This document shows, piece after piece, positions 10,352 to 25,651 of a stretch of 64,000 bases of DNA (its first letter is position 1; each line of letters begins with the position of its first letter). The DNA comes from Pyropia yezoensis. Taxonomy: Eukaryota > Rhodophyta > Bangiophyceae > Bangiales > Bangiaceae. The position numbers and the translations under genes were made by a program. Location: NCBI GenBank assembly GCA_009829735.1, contig CM020618.1, forward strand, positions 10,693,119-10,757,118, written 5' to 3'. A model generated the notes under the pieces. It was not told the origin of the DNA, did no database searches, and saw only the letters and a program-made list of their open reading frames with translations.

Positions 10352-10687
10352 CTACGACTGAGGGGGGGTACAGGGGACTATCGCTCTGTGGACTTTGCAC
10401 GCATCAGCCAAATTTCGCAGAACTGCAATATCTCTTGGACTCGAACCGCCCGTCCCGAACGCGAAGTTGAAGATTTCTTTTGACTTCGCCAGCCCCACCA
10501 TGACGAACCTGGTGCGCCACGCGCCGCGTGAAACATCCTAAAAAGTGGCACTCCGTGTCTCGTGTACCTGCGTGCTGCTGGCGTGCCCGTCGTGCTGCTG
10601 TGTCACACGCTTTGCTGTCGCATACGACGTGCCTTTCTGCGCGGCACCACTGTGTCGCGCTACCGCGCGCCCAGCCTGGTGCCAGAT
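10352..10687. other. Intergenic between transposon and CIA2-like gene
   Basis: No protein gene is seen. The stretch probably contains the old 3' flank of the membrane protein gene and the promoter of the CIA2-like gene. A tRNA-like pair of boxes on the minus strand (10437-10491) does not fold and was rejected. Confidence 0.4.
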
Positions 10688-11536
10688 ATGGCTTCTCTTG
10701 GCGTTTCTGACAACCCGACGCCATTGGTGCGGAGCGTAGACCGCTCGGCCGAAGGGAGAGACCTCTCCCTCGCGGCTCGTGTGTTTGGTGCGTACAGCAA
10801 GTAGCCTAGTCCGTGTCCATCCCTACTCCTCTTGTTTTGTCTGACTTCTTTCCTGGCTGGCCTGTCTCTTCTTGGAGCTGCTCAAAAGTCTGGTTTTCTG
10901 ACACGACGCTGCTTTTGACTTTGGTGTTGCTGTGGACATTCTCTCAATGGGACTTTTGTGGTGTGCACTTTTGCATGCCCAGAGAGCATCCGGGACATCC
11001 GGGACCCTGAGCACCCGAATACGCTGGAGGAGCTGTCTGTCGTTGACCGCAGCAGTGTGACCGTCACGGAGTGTACCCCCGGCACTGAACTTGCGTGGGG
11101 CACCGTCTCCATCGCCTTCTCCCCGACGGTGCCTCATTGCAGCTTGGCGAGCCTCATCGGCCTGTCCATCCGAGCAAAGCTGGATGCAGACGGCATCCTG
11201 TCTCCCGCACCCGCGCTACCTGGTAGCTTCCCTGAGGGAGCACCTGGCGGCCGGCCCGCATCGCCATCCGTGACTGGCAGGAGTACGCTGCTGGTGGACA
11301 CCGGGTCCGCCACGGCCAACGGCACGGGCGGGTCCTCAACGGGGCTATCCCCACCGCCAGCACGATACTACAAGCTGGATGTGTCGGTCGCGCCGGGCAC
11401 GCACGCTACCGCGGCGGAGATTACCAAGCAGCTCAACGACAAGGAGCGGTGTGCGGCGGCGCTGGAGAACCCCAACCTTCAGCGGATGGTGGCGGGGTGT
11501 ATGCCCCCTGAGGTGGTCTCCTTGGCTGGCCGCTAG
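10688..11536 (+). CDS. CIA2: MIP18/CIA2-family cytosolic iron-sulfur assembly factor (two exons)
   Basis: Exon 1 is 10688-10787 and starts MASLGVSDNPTPLVRS. The intron is 10788-10982 (G|GTGCGT donor, CCCAG acceptor). Exon 2 is 10983-11536. The joined protein is 217 residues, and the phase-1 junction gives ARVFESIRDIRDPEHPNTLEEL, the conserved start of the family. Further signatures are SPTVPHCSLASLIGLSIRAKL, the VAPGTHA motif and KQLNDKERCAAALENPNLQRMV. Members act in the cytosolic Fe-S targeting complex with CIA1 and MMS19, handing clusters to nuclear DNA-repair and replication enzymes. Between the IRAKL strand and the YYKLDVSVAPGTH strand lies an insert of roughly 60 residues rich in Pro, Ser and Gly that the usual 130-160-residue family members lack. 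The splice sites were placed by eye but agree in phase. Confidence 0.85.
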
Positions 11537-12517
11537 GGGCAGGGCTGCTGTTTTTCCCCTATCTGCCCTTCGCCCGTCCTCCCCCGCAAGCGCAGGTCAG
11601 CGACCCTTTTCCCCTCAAATCTCCCTCGTGGAACCCCCAGCGCTGCGTCCCCCTCGCCTATGGCTGTGTCGGCCGTGTTGGCAGCTGGTACCTGTGGCGT
11701 CGCCCCCGCGTCGCCCTCTGCTGGTTGTCGACCGTCTCCTTTGGAAGGGCCATCTCTGTTGGATGGGGACTGCTGGCAGTTGTGGCAGCAGCGGCGGTGG
11801 CGGTCAAGGGTGCGACGGTGGAGTGCCGCGTTAGCAGGCATCCGGGCGAGCGGTGGCGGGCTTCGAAGCTGGTCGGCGGCGGTGGCTGCAGCAGACAGAC
11901 GGCCGCGTTGGCCAAGGGCGGGATGGGGCAGGTCAGTGGTGGCGGCGGCGGTGGCGGCGGCGGTGGCGGCGGCGGCCACGGACATGGCGTTGGCTGCGGC
12001 GGCTCCCATAGCGACGGCAACTTCCGTAGCCACCGCCGTCGCCGCCTGCACACTGCTAGTCCGCCTCTTCCCCGTGCCACCGTCTACGACCACCCTTCCG
12101 CAGCACGTTACATATGCATGAATGTACAGCGGCGGCGGAGGGGGCGGCCACAGCGGCAGCGGCGGCGGCAACGGCCGCCGCACTGAGCCGGCGACGCGTG
12201 CCGTGCCCGGCGACGCGTGCCGTGAAGCGCGTACCGTCGGCTTTATTGATCCGGCTTCATTGAAGCCACTGGTGTATTTACATATTTTGTGTTCGTCTTC
12301 TCTGGATCCCGCCAGTGTGATGCAGTCTTCTATGTAAAGTACAGCGATGACCACTAAATAGCAGCGGAATTGACAAAACCCATACAGGGGGTGTTTCTCT
12401 TCGCTCCCGCCAAAGGCTGCCGTCGCCTCCCTCGTCTGCCCCCACGCACCTGCTCCCTCCCCGACATCCCCCCCATCGTCCCCCCCCCCTCTCAGTCCCC
12501 ACCCATCTCCACCCCCC
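11537..12517. other. About 1 kb without a convincing gene
   Basis: Simple GGC/GGT repeats lie at 11937-11975 and 12128-12180. A less GC-rich patch spans 12230-12370. Long frames on both strands cross it, but they are repeat shadows. The last 100 bases are C-rich leader in front of the next ATG. Confidence 0.4.
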
Positions 12518-15982
<3,465 letters not shown>

Positions 15983-18775
15983 GGGGTAGCGCGGACGAGC
16001 GGTTCCGCCTTTATGCGCATGGAAGACAGTGTGAGCGGGGGGCGGGCGGGGGGGGGGGTGGGGGGGGTGGGACCCCAAGTGCCAGCCTGCGGTGGCTGGG
16101 TGGTTTTGTCGACCCATGCGCGGCTGGCTGTCCCGCTGCTGTGCCGAGACGGGACTTGGCAGCGGGCGCCCCGCCGCTCCCACCGCGGGCGGGCTCTCCA
16201 CCCGCGCTGTCTGTAGGGCGCCGATGCCCCCCCCCGGGCGTGACCCCCCCCCTGCCCACCCCACGGACGGGCAGGGTGGGCGGCTATGCGGGCCGCCAGG
16301 GACCACGGCGGCGGGCACGGGAAGCGGCCGTTGCAGCTGCCCGCTGCTGCTGCTGCCTCGCGATCCCCGCGCCGCTGTTGGCGGCGCGCGGCGGAGGGCA
16401 GCAGGGGCGCGGTCAAACAGAAAAACGCCGAGAAGGGCTTTGTCGACCGACAGGGAAAGGTGTGGCATAGGGAGATGGCGGGGGGCTGCAGCGGAGGGCC
16501 GGGGGAGAGGGAGATGCAGCGGTCGACAGGGTACGGGGGGCAGCAGCATGCTCGCAGCTGGAGCGGCGGCCGCTGCCGGCGGCTCGGCCTCGCGGGCCTC
16601 CCTCCCCAAGATGCTCTCCAAGGTGGCGGCCGCCCAGTTTCGCCTGTTCCATGCAGACGCCAAGGTCGGTGACTGTCGGGCAGCCGGGCGACGCCATCGG
16701 TCTCCACTGGGTGGCCCGCTCGACCCCTGTTGGTCTGCCGGCCTGGTGGACCGCCGCGCCTGGGCGGCGGCGGCTCCCGCCCGGGCGGTGTGCCGCGCCC
16801 CACAGGAGGCCTTGCTGGGAGCCGTGGGGGCCTTTTACGTGCTCATGCCGCGGTGCGGCGTCCCAGTCTGGAAAGAGTCATCGTTTGGCCTCTCGCCAGA
16901 AGAGGCCAGCCATGGGGACCAGCTTGTGGCGGTACAAGATAGGAGAGCGATCAGGACGAATAGGTGATGCAGCAGAATGAGTGGCTCCTCTTCTTCCCCG
17001 TGGAGAAGCGGAACAAATCGTTAAAGTCAGACGGCCGAAACTCACGCGCAACTCTGACTCCTTGCCCGCTTTGTGCGGGCTTTCCCACGTGTGCAAGCAG
17101 AGGTGGACGTCCGCGACGGAGGAAGACCAATTGGATTGGACGAGTGCGCGTCGGCGACCAGCATATGTTTTTGTTCAGCACCCGCTCTTCTTTACCCTAT
17201 GACGCGACCGCTGTGGTTGACGCACCACCCCTCTCTAGCCGACTTGCACATTGACAGCGGCTATACACGCAACAAGTCAGCCGTGAAGGCTGTCGCGGCG
17301 GAGGGGGGGCGTCGCCGCCGCTAACCGTCACTGCTCAACTGCAGCTCTAGAGAGGACTCGAACGTGCACATGGATGGTCGATGACTGGATTTTTTGAAGA
17401 CTTCTTTCCACGAGGGCATGAGAGAGCATGGGAGGGCCATCCATACATCGATACGTCTGCATCTCTATGTCTACATCAGTGCACCGTTGGGAGCCTCACT
17501 TAATCGGCGAATCTGTCGCCGGGGGCATGCCCTGACTGACAGACAGGCAGGGAGCCAGGGACAAGGAGCCACGGCACGTAGGTACAAATGGCAGGGGTGG
17601 TCCGGTGCGGCAGTACGAGCGACAGGCCTTGAAAACCCCTCGCTTTTTGCTGAAAAGAAGGGCGCTTGATCCAACACGAGAGAGAAACGCAGTGAGAGTC
17701 TCGAGACACACACAGTGACCCACACGCGACCACTCAAAACGCCAACAATCTGCGTGGAGTGGCCCGCCTCGTCTGCATGCCAACCAGCCACGCTCCAAGC
17801 GGCTCTGCTCGCACCGGGAAAATGACGCACCGTGACAGTGGAGGACGCGTGGTCGCCCGCGACGCTCGGGGCGGGCAAGGCCTCGACAGCGCCTCGCCGC
17901 TCGCCCACCCCGCCCCCACCCCACCACAGCCCAGTGCGCGGAAGAGGGGACCTTGTTGCTGCGCACGGACAACCCCACCCCCCCCTCCTAGCGTACAGTG
18001 CAAATGTGCAGTATGTACATACAGATGTACAGATGCTCCTCCCCCCCCTCCCCCACGTGTGTGCCCGTCCAGCGGAATATGTACATACAGTACATATACT
18101 CCAGCTGTGACACGATGAGGGGATGGTCGCCGGCTGGCCACCGCCCCCCCCCTGGGTCTGCGCTGGCACACCCACGTCCGGCACGGGGGCGCGTAATGGT
18201 GGTGGTGGGGGTGGGCGGCAGCGCGTGTCGACGACCGCCATGCACCCTGGGCGCACACACACGCATGCGTTGGGACGGGCGAGGCGGGCGGGGGGGGGCG
18301 GCCGCGGTGTGCTAGCCTAGCCGGCCGCACCCCCCGCGCGCGCCTCCCGCCACGGGCAGCCGCACCGACGCGCGCGTCCGTGTATGTAGAGGGGTGCGTG
18401 CACGCGCTGGCCGGTTGTGTGGTTCAAGCGGGCTGTTTACGCTCGTGTCCAGCCACCGTCGCGCACCCCCACCTCCCCCCCCCCTCCCCCACAACCTCCC
18501 CACACCCTGCGACCGTCTCTTTCAACCTGCCGTCAGGGGTCTCTTTGCGGTAGACCCTTGCGGCCGGGCCGCCCTCTGTTGCCTCATCGGCGGGGTGTAT
18601 CCGTGCGCGGGGGGAGTGTGAGAGCGGGGCGGCGGGCGTCACCCTTTTCCCCTCTTGGCCTCCTCCTCCCCTTAGCCCCCTCTCTTCCCATTTTTCCTGT
18701 TGAACCCCCCCCCGCCCCTTCCACCTTACCCCTCCTCGGGCGGCACACGGACACCTCCCGCCCCGCGCCGTGGGG
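15983..18775. other. 2.8 kb gene-poor stretch
   Basis: Apart from a doubtful small frame at 16549-16967, nothing convincing is seen. It includes a G-rich block at 16034-16070 and a patch at 18005-18105 with repeated GTACATACAG-like motifs. C-rich leader sequence (18475-18490, 18700-18720) precedes the alpha-dioxygenase ATG. Confidence 0.4.
16549..16967 (+). CDS. Possible small protein or first exon, unrecognised
   Basis: The frame from ATG 16549 begins with MLAAGAAAAAGG, then SRASLPKMLSKVAAAQFRLF and HADAK, which looks like real coding sequence with a basic, Ala-rich, organelle-type N-terminus. An AAG|GTCGGTG donor follows directly after HADAK (about 16665), so this may be exon 1 of a spliced gene. 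Alternatively the frame simply continues to the stop at 16967 (139 residues) with a less natural composition. I recognise no family. An overlapping minus-strand frame is a competing reading. Confidence 0.25.
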
Positions 18776-19579
18776 ATGGCGTCGCCGGCGGGCACCGCCG
18801 CCTGCGCGGCGGACCCGCTTGTCACGGACGCGGCGACTGGCAAGCAGCCCCCCCCCGCCCCCCCCGCGTATGGCGCCGCCGCCGCCACCCCGGCGGCCGT
18901 TGCGTCCTTGCCCGCCCCCTTCCTGCCGCCCGACGACACGCCGCCGCTGCCGCCGCTGGTCGTGCCGCCCCCGTCGCTGACCACGCGGCTGCTCCTGTGG
19001 GTGCTCCGCGTCAGCGACGCGACGCTCCCGTGGTACCGGCTGCCGTCGGTGGTGGGGGCGGCGCTGCTCGCCGCCCGGCGGGTGGTGCTGCAGCGCCTGG
19101 CGCTGCTGCCCGTTGGCGCGGAGCCGGCGCCGCCGCCGCCCCCCGCCGGCAGTCCGGCGCCGTCGCCCCCCACGGCGGTGGCGTACCGCACCGACGACGG
19201 GTCTGGGAATGACCCGGACGCGCCGTATGCCGGCGCCCACGGCACCTACTTTGGCCGCAACTGCCCGGCGGTGCCGGTCGGTGAGCGGGACGTGAACAAC
19301 CCGCCGCCGCGGCTGGTGGCCGACCGGCTGCTCACCCGCCGGCCGAGCGGGCCCGGGGGGGTAACGTACAAGAATGCCGGCGACCAGATGAGCGTGGTGG
19401 GGGCGGCGTGGATCCAGTTTATGGTCCACAGCTGGCTGCGTCACGTCAACGAAGAGGATTATGGTGGGGTGCTTCCACCGGGGGGGGGGGACGCTGCTGG
19501 TGGCACCAACGGTGGCACCTGCAGCAGCGACGGCGGTGGCGGCGGTGGCGGCGGCGGTGACCGCGTTGGCATCGGTGGC

Positions 19580-19612
<33 letters not shown>

Positions 19613-21138
19613 TGTCCGCTCGAGTCGTTTACATTTAAGCGCAGCCGTGAAGAGGGGGTGGGCGCCGCCGGTGAGGGGGGTGGCTTCCGCACCTCCCGCA
19701 CCATGTGGTGGGACGGCAGCGCGCTCTACGGCCAGACCGCTGCCGAAGTGGCCGCCGCTCGCACCGGCACTGGCGGGATGGTGCGGGTGGGCGTGCACGG
19801 CGCGGACGCGGTCCGGGCGGGGGACCAGGCCAACAGCTGGGTGGGCATGATGGTGCTGCAGGAGCTGTTTGGGGCCGAGCACAACGCGGTGGTGCGGATG
19901 GTTGCGTCGCGGTACCCGGGCCAGTACGACGACGAACAGCTGTTCCGGATTGGACGGCTTGTCGTCAGTGCGGTGATAGCCAAGATCCACACCATTGACT
20001 GGACGGTACGTGTTGGGTGGTATCAGACTGGGACCTCTACATGCTCGTCTTTGACGGCTGTCCGCGATGCTGGACGGACCCGCCTACGCTCTTTTGTCAT
20101 CATTACTATGACGCCCGTTGCCGTGTGTCGGCCATGCTCACTCTTTCTTTCCTGTGTGCGGTTCTTGTGTTTTCCCCTGCGTTGATGCTTGCTCATGCAT
20201 CCCTCTCCTCCATTGCGTTGCCTTGTCCCTCCTGACAGGTGGAGCTGCTCAAGACCAAGACGCTTCACCTGTCAATGAATGCCAATTGGAGCGGCTTGCT
20301 GGGCGCCGGCTTCAAGAACCGCTTTGGCCACATCGGCCGGTCGCCCAACGTGTTTTCTGGCCTCGTCGGCGCGCGCAAGACCAACAACCACGGCGTCCCC
20401 TACTCGCTCTCCGAAGAGTTCACCGCGGTGTACCGGCTGCATCCAATGCTGCCAGACAGCTTGCCGGTTGGCGGCCCCGCCACCCCCCTAACAGAGCTCA
20501 TTGGCAAGGCTGGGGAGGCCACCCTTGCCGCCGCCGGCGCGCGAGCCGTCTGGACCGCCATGGGCACCACCCCCACCGGCGCGCTCAGCCTGTTCAACTA
20601 TCCCGCCGCCCTGCGGGCGGTGGTGCCCACCGACGATGACGGGACGCCGCGGACGGGGCGGCCGGTGGACCTGGCTGCCCTCGACGTGTACCGTGACCGA
20701 GAGCGGGGGGTGCTGCGGTACAACGCGTTTCGCCGGGCGCTCCACATGAAGCCTCTGCAGCGGTGGGAGGACCTCACCTCTGACCAGGAGGCGCTGGATG
20801 CGCTCCGCGCCGTGTACGGGGACGAGGCGTCTGGTGGCCTGGAGCGGCTGGACCTCCTCGTGGGGCACTTGGCCGAAGACAAGATCCCAGGCTTCATCCT
20901 CCCCCAGCCAGCCTTCCTTATCTTTATCGTCATGGCGTCGCGGCGACTGGAGAGCGATGCGGCGTTCAACACGCACTTTACAGAGGAGGTCTACACGCCC
21001 GAGGGCATTGCCTGGGTGCGGGACGTGCGCGGGCTGCGGGACGTGCTGGCGCGCCACATGCCGGCGGTGGCGGAAGAGGTGGGGTCTGCAGACTCGGCGT
21101 TCTCGCGGTGGGGCAGCTTGCCAGGCAAGCGGGTGTGA
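18776..21138 (+). CDS. Fatty-acid alpha-dioxygenase (two exons)
   Basis: Exon 1 is 18776-20005, the intron 20006-20238 (GTACGT donor, CTGACAG acceptor), and exon 2 is 20239-21138; the product is 709 residues. It matches plant alpha-DOX (animal-haem-peroxidase superfamily) along its length: LPWYRLP near the start, YFGRNCPAV, WIQFMVHSW with the distal haem His (H218), WWDGSALYG, NSWVGMMVLQELFGAEHNAV, AKIHTIDWTVELLKTKTL across the splice, HGVPYSLSEEFTAVYRLH with catalytic Tyr475 and proximal His478, then WEDLTSDQEA and ESAFSRW at the end. The known enzyme adds O2 at C-alpha of fatty acids to give 2-hydroperoxides, which start oxylipin pathways. The roughly 60-residue Pro/Ala-rich N-terminus and a Gly-rich insert (about residues 235-280) are extra relative to plant enzymes. 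The ATG was chosen over a GTG two codons upstream. All catalytic residues are present. Confidence 0.93.
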
Positions 21139-21776
21139 GGAGTCGGCAGAGGTTCGTACACCATGCACGACCAACCTGTTTCTTTTTTCTTTTGCGTGTG
21201 TTTTCTGTGCTTTGAAGCCCGACCCATCAACATTCCACTTTCCTGCGGATGCATCCTATTACCCAGTGGCTTCGTTTATGTACGTATGTAGGAGGAATGG
21301 TTCCAACCAGAGTCAACACAGCTACACCAGGGGTGGTCTTTCGTCTGCTGCGCGCGCGCGACGGGCTGCTGCTGGTGGAGACTGGCCAGGGGTGCACCAC
21401 AGAACAATACGTGGTGTGGGCATGTGCTGACAGAGGGGTCGGCGCAGAGGGGTCCCCGCCCTCCCCCGACCTTGGGTACCCACATCAGGCTTCGATGACC
21501 GCCGTGAGGGGCCCTCGGGGAAGGGGGGGTGCTGTGGTAGTCTGACGTGATGCTTTGCCCCCACCCCCTCGCTCCAAACCCTTTCCAGCCGCACCAGGCC
21601 GGACGGTAGCACCTGCGTCTCCGAGACGAGAGGGAGACTGGTTTTATTATTCCCTTTCACAGGCGTGTATTGCATTGCACACAGTCATACATACAGTCAT
21701 ACATACACCCAGGAGCGTCCACACGCTTGTCCCCTCTCCATCCCCTTCGAGTGAGCTTCCCCACGCGTCAACCCCG
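21139..21776. other. Convergent intergenic region
   Basis: This lies between the 3' ends of the alpha-dioxygenase (plus) and the hydrolase (minus). It holds a CGCGCG patch at 21348-21362 and CATACATA-type repeats at 21681-21710. No gene is seen. Confidence 0.4.
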
Positions 21777-22967
21777 TCATACACGTTCTCCGACCCACGC
21801 CTCGATGCGCGCCATCACGTCCCGCGTGACCTCTGGCCGGTCCAGCAGCAGCATGTGCCGCGCACCAGGGAGTACGTCAAGCCGCTTGTCCGCCGCCGCC
21901 GCACGCCGCACCAGCGCCTCGCTCTTATCCAGCTCCACCCGCCCGTCCTCATCGCCGTGCAACACCAGGAGCGGCACGTCCACCCGCTCAAGCGCCCCCC
22001 ACAGCGCCTCAAACGCGGCGAGCATCCCGGCCATCGTCCGCAGCCGCGGCTGCACGTTGCTCACCAGCGGGTCGGCGGCAACGGCGGCGGCGGCGGCCGC
22101 GTCCCCAAACGCCGCGTCCCAGCTGGCCCCCCCCGCCAGGTCGTCCTCCCCACCAGGCAGGGACAGGTAGGGGAAGAGGCGGGCGGCTGCGCGGAGCACC
22201 GCCACGACGGGGGGGGGGGGGAGGAACTCCCGGCGCAGCTGCACGGCAGGGCCCAGCAGCACCATCCCCCGCACGTCTTCGCCAGCCCAGCCGTGCGTGC
22301 GCGCCCGGTCGCCGCCGACGGCCGCCGTCGCCGCCAACGGCCGTTCCACCGCCATGGACAGCAGCACCGTGGCGCCCGCCGACTCGGCGAGCACAAACAG
22401 CGGCGCCGTGGGCCACTCCCGCCGCACCACCGCGTCGGCAACCCGCCGCACGTTGGCGGTCAGGTCGTCCATGCTCTCATAGTACCCAAACCGCCCGTCC
22501 AGGCGCTCCGAGCGGCCGTGGGACATGGCGTCCAGCGTAACCACCGCCAGAGGGACAGGGGCGTCTGGGCGGGTCAGCCACACGGCCAGGCCGGCCAGCA
22601 GGCCGCCATGACCAAAGCCCCCGTGGTGCGCCAGGATGACCGCCGCGGGCACCCGGTCGCCCCCGGCGGGGAGCCACGTGCGCACGTACACCTGCAGGCC
22701 GCGGGCGCCGGTTATCCACTCGGCCCCAGCGTCGGGCACGGGCGGGGGGGGCGACGGGGGCGGGGACGACACCGCCGGCGCAGCTGTAGCCGCGGTGGGT
22801 TGGGGCGCGGCGGGGTGGCGTACGCGGCCATTCCCACCATGCCGGTGAACAGGGAGGGGACCGCGTCGCGCCCGCAGCCGCGTGACAGCAGAGAAGCCGC
22901 GGGCGACGTAGACGGCCTGGCCAGCCACCCCCGCGGGCGGCACAAACGCCGGCTGCGCGGCGGCCAT
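21777..22967 (-). CDS. Alpha/beta hydrolase (monoacylglycerol-lipase / serine aminopeptidase S33 type)
   Basis: The product is 396 residues from ATG at 22967. Residues 83-95 form the family's first strands (WITGARGLQVYVR). An oxyanion-hole HHGGFGHGG lies at 114-122, and DAMSHGRSE, equivalent to the DxxGHGxS loop, at 146-154. The nucleophile elbow AESAGA contains Ser196, the acid loop LHGDEDGRV has Asp341, and His371 sits in PGARHMLLLD. The triad is therefore complete. Related enzymes cleave monoacylglycerols or other small esters in the cytosol or at membranes; the substrate here is unknown. The first 80 residues are low-complexity Pro/Ala and lack a clear targeting signal. It converges on the alpha-dioxygenase gene, and both could touch lipid metabolism, but nothing shows co-regulation. 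Confidence 0.85.
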   Translation of the reverse strand: MAAAQPAFVPPAGVAGQAVYVARGFSAVTRLRARRGPLPVHRHGGNGRVRHPAAPQPTAATAAPAVSSPPPSPPPPVPDAGAEWITGARGLQVYVRTWLPAGGDRVPAAVILAHHGGFGHGGLLAGLAVWLTRPDAPVPLAVVTLDAMSHGRSERLDGRFGYYESMDDLTANVRRVADAVVRREWPTAPLFVLAESAGATVLLSMAVERPLAATAAVGGDRARTHGWAGEDVRGMVLLGPAVQLRREFLPPPPVVAVLRAAARLFPYLSLPGGEDDLAGGASWDAAFGDAAAAAAVAADPLVSNVQPRLRTMAGMLAAFEALWGALERVDVPLLVLHGDEDGRVELDKSEALVRRAAAADKRLDVLPGARHMLLLDRPEVTRDVMARIEAWVGERV

Positions 22968-25651
22968 CGTTCACGGACACCGCGGGGAGGGCCGGGGGTG
23001 CCCGCAGGGGTGCCGACGAGACCACCACGGCCGCGCCGCTGTCACAACCAGGGGGAATGGCAGGGGAACGGCACAGCCAAAAAGTGCATCGACAGCGGCT
23101 GCGGCGAAGGGCACAAGGCGACGACCGGGGGAAAGGGTTGGCGCGGGGCGTCGCAGGGCCCATGGGAGACCTCTTGAGCACGTCCGTGGAGCAAGGCGAG
23201 CGCGTCGCCTCGACTTGCGCGCGACCTCCCGCGGCTCTGCGTCAGGGCCTGCACCATGCCAACTGCCAATGGGAGTGTCGGAAGCCATACGAACATTATG
23301 GCAGCAACTTCAATGGCTGCAGTGGTGTCCGCGGCGCATTCGACTATGATGGCAGCAGCGTCAATGGCTGCAGGGGTGTCCGCTGCGCCCTGCGCGTTGT
23401 GGACGGGAGGGAGCGAGTCGGCGGTTGCTGATGCACCGCTGCGCGAAAAGGCAAGTTTTGTAGTGAAGCCTTGGTGGGTGTACCGCAGCGCCGACTTGGC
23501 GTGTGCGTACCCCAGCGTCCCTGCAGTGCCGGAGTCCGCATCCAAAAAGAGAAACGTATACCTATATGTGGCTTGTGACAATAGAAATCCCATTGTGATA
23601 GAGGTCATCTGAACCGAGAAAACCGGCTTGCAAGATTCTGTGTTCTAAAGTCCGCAGGACCAGCCCCAATCCAGACGGCCCTCAGAGGCCACCAGGTCTC
23701 ACTGGGCAGAACGTGGGCTCGCGCAACGCAAGCCCCAGCTCTCCCCACGAGCTGCCCCAGCATGCTTTGTCAAAACAAGCTGGCAAAGAGGGTGAAGTCT
23801 CCACATTTCCAACATTCATCCTAAAGTCGCCAAAAGCTTCAAAATATTAATGTCATGGTCCCAAAGGTGTAATGTGAAGCTCTAAGACAAAAAAACCACA
23901 CCATTCGACAGATCTCGGGGCCTTCTTTCCAGGGGTGTGCGCAACTCAGAAATGTTCACTGCGACATATAATGGGATTTCTATTGTCACAAGCCACACAT
24001 GGACTTATTTTATCTCGCGCAGCCGCTTGGCTAGCCCACGCTGCACACCTCAATAAAATACGCACGCTACCTGCAGGCGGCGCCTGCACTCCCGCGGGCG
24101 CACCTGCCCGCACGGCACTAGCACGTGCTGGCGGAATGTTGACCAATACGTCACCTGCCGTCGTCGACCTTGTCACTGTGAGGGTCAAAAAACACCATAA
24201 AAACACCCTCGCTGTGAGCATCACAACGCATATTTTTTTCTAGGTGTTGTTGCTCTGGCCGAGACACACGCACGAGAAGGTGCTGAATGTGAAAGCGGCA
24301 ATGTCGACCAGTTGTACGCCAATGACATGGGAGTATTCCGGCGCAGCACCAATCATACGCGGAGGAGAAAGCATTGGAAATACCCTTCTCATCGTTGGGT
24401 GACTGGGGGACCTTCTCAGCCCCAGAAAAAGCATACTTCTGGGCATAAAACAGACACGGAAGGCAAGAAGCACACGCTTGCAGGCCACAGTTTTTTGTAC
24501 ACGAGGTGAAGACTCTGTTCTTCGTGGTCTGTGAGAAGCTGATGGTTGTAGCATAGATAGTGCGTGTGTTGCACTACGTGGAAGAAAGCGAGGAGGACGC
24601 TGTGTCAAGACAATCGGCCTCCACGGGGTCACCTTGCGCAATCCGGGCCCGGTCAACATTGAAAGCACTGGTTAACATTCCACTACCACGTGCTACCCCC
24701 CGTGCGGTGCCCAGTCCAGTGGGCCCCACCCTGCCCCCCTCACTCCATCCGCCGGCTCCCTCACTGTGTGGTGCCACGGCACACCCGTCCAGATCGACTC
24801 GACGGTCCAGCTTGAAGCTGGCAGCGCGCCCCCGGTATGCATGCACACGGATGGGGGTGAGTTAGCCACCCAGGGTGGCCCATCGTAGCTCCATTTCGAG
24901 CCCCCTCGGCGACAGCATGCGCCCCCTGGCCCCAGCCCTCTGGGCGGCGGGCGGGGCGGCTCTATCCGGCGGCGGCGCCGCCAGCCTGCCCAGGCGTCTT
25001 CTTGCATGCCCCCCCAACGTACAGCAGTGGCAACCGCCCCACGCAGCCTGCCACAACCTGCCGCGCAAAGTGGAGGATACAGTGAGAGGTGGAAGTAGGA
25101 AAGGGAGGGAGGGAAGAGGAGACCAAGTGCGGGTGTGAACCGGCGCCGGGAGTGCATCCAAACAGTGGATACCAAGACGTGTAGGGAGTCTATACCAAAG
25201 GGGGTCAATGTCGGTGGGCGACGACGCAACCGCCTCCGCCATTGCCAACAGAGAAGACAAGAGGCAATTCACGTCCAAAGGTCGGGGTAGAGAGATCGAT
25301 CGCGACCACTTCTTGGCGCCTCTTGGTGTGGCTGTGACTACGGCCTCGCAAAGCACAATCACACAGAACACGAGCGATTGATAGGCAGAGAAAAATAGGG
25401 TCCGCTGCGGTCGCATCCAGCGGCGCGCGGACAATTCCTCAAACTATACACACACAATCCACCCCCCCCCCCCCCCCCCCCTGCCCCCACCACCTCATAA
25501 TAGCCAAGCTACTGCACGCACTCGGTGCGCGCCCACAGCCCCTAGACCGAGGGCGCTACGAGTCCCAACTCCACAACCCCTTACGCCCCTCCCCCTACTT
25601 TCCTTTGCTTGCATTTCCAACCAGCACACACTCTTCCAGCCTGCGGGCACC
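22968..25651. other. 2.7 kb gene-poor, lower-GC region
   Basis: Base composition drops, especially at 23560-24560. A short tandem duplication around 23290-23380 encodes ATGGCAGC-type phrases, and a 28-base inverted repeat lies at 23567-23997. A C homopolymer is at 25461-25481. Frames of up to 190 codons were inspected and none is recognisable. It may be an old transposon graveyard. Confidence 0.4.
23567..23997. repeat. Perfect 28-base inverted repeat bounding a 431-base lower-GC segment
   Basis: The left arm, 23567-23594, starts TGTGGCTTGTGACAATAG. The right arm, 23970-23997, is its exact reverse complement and ends ACAAGCCACA. The interior has lower GC than the surroundings and no open frame of note. 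The form suits a miniature inverted-repeat transposable element, but I could not identify a matching target-site duplication, so the outer ends may lie further out. Confidence 0.6.

Noticed and set aside
10437-10491. tRNA-like A box (TGGCGAAGTC) and B box (GGTTCGAGTCC) on the minus strand
   Set aside because: The T stem and acceptor stem do not pair and the spacing is too long, so it is not a tRNA. A decayed tRNA-derived SINE cannot be shown.
18005-18105. GTACATACAG-type repeats as a regulatory array or telomere-like repeat
   Set aside because: Only a few irregular copies are present, and no known element matches.
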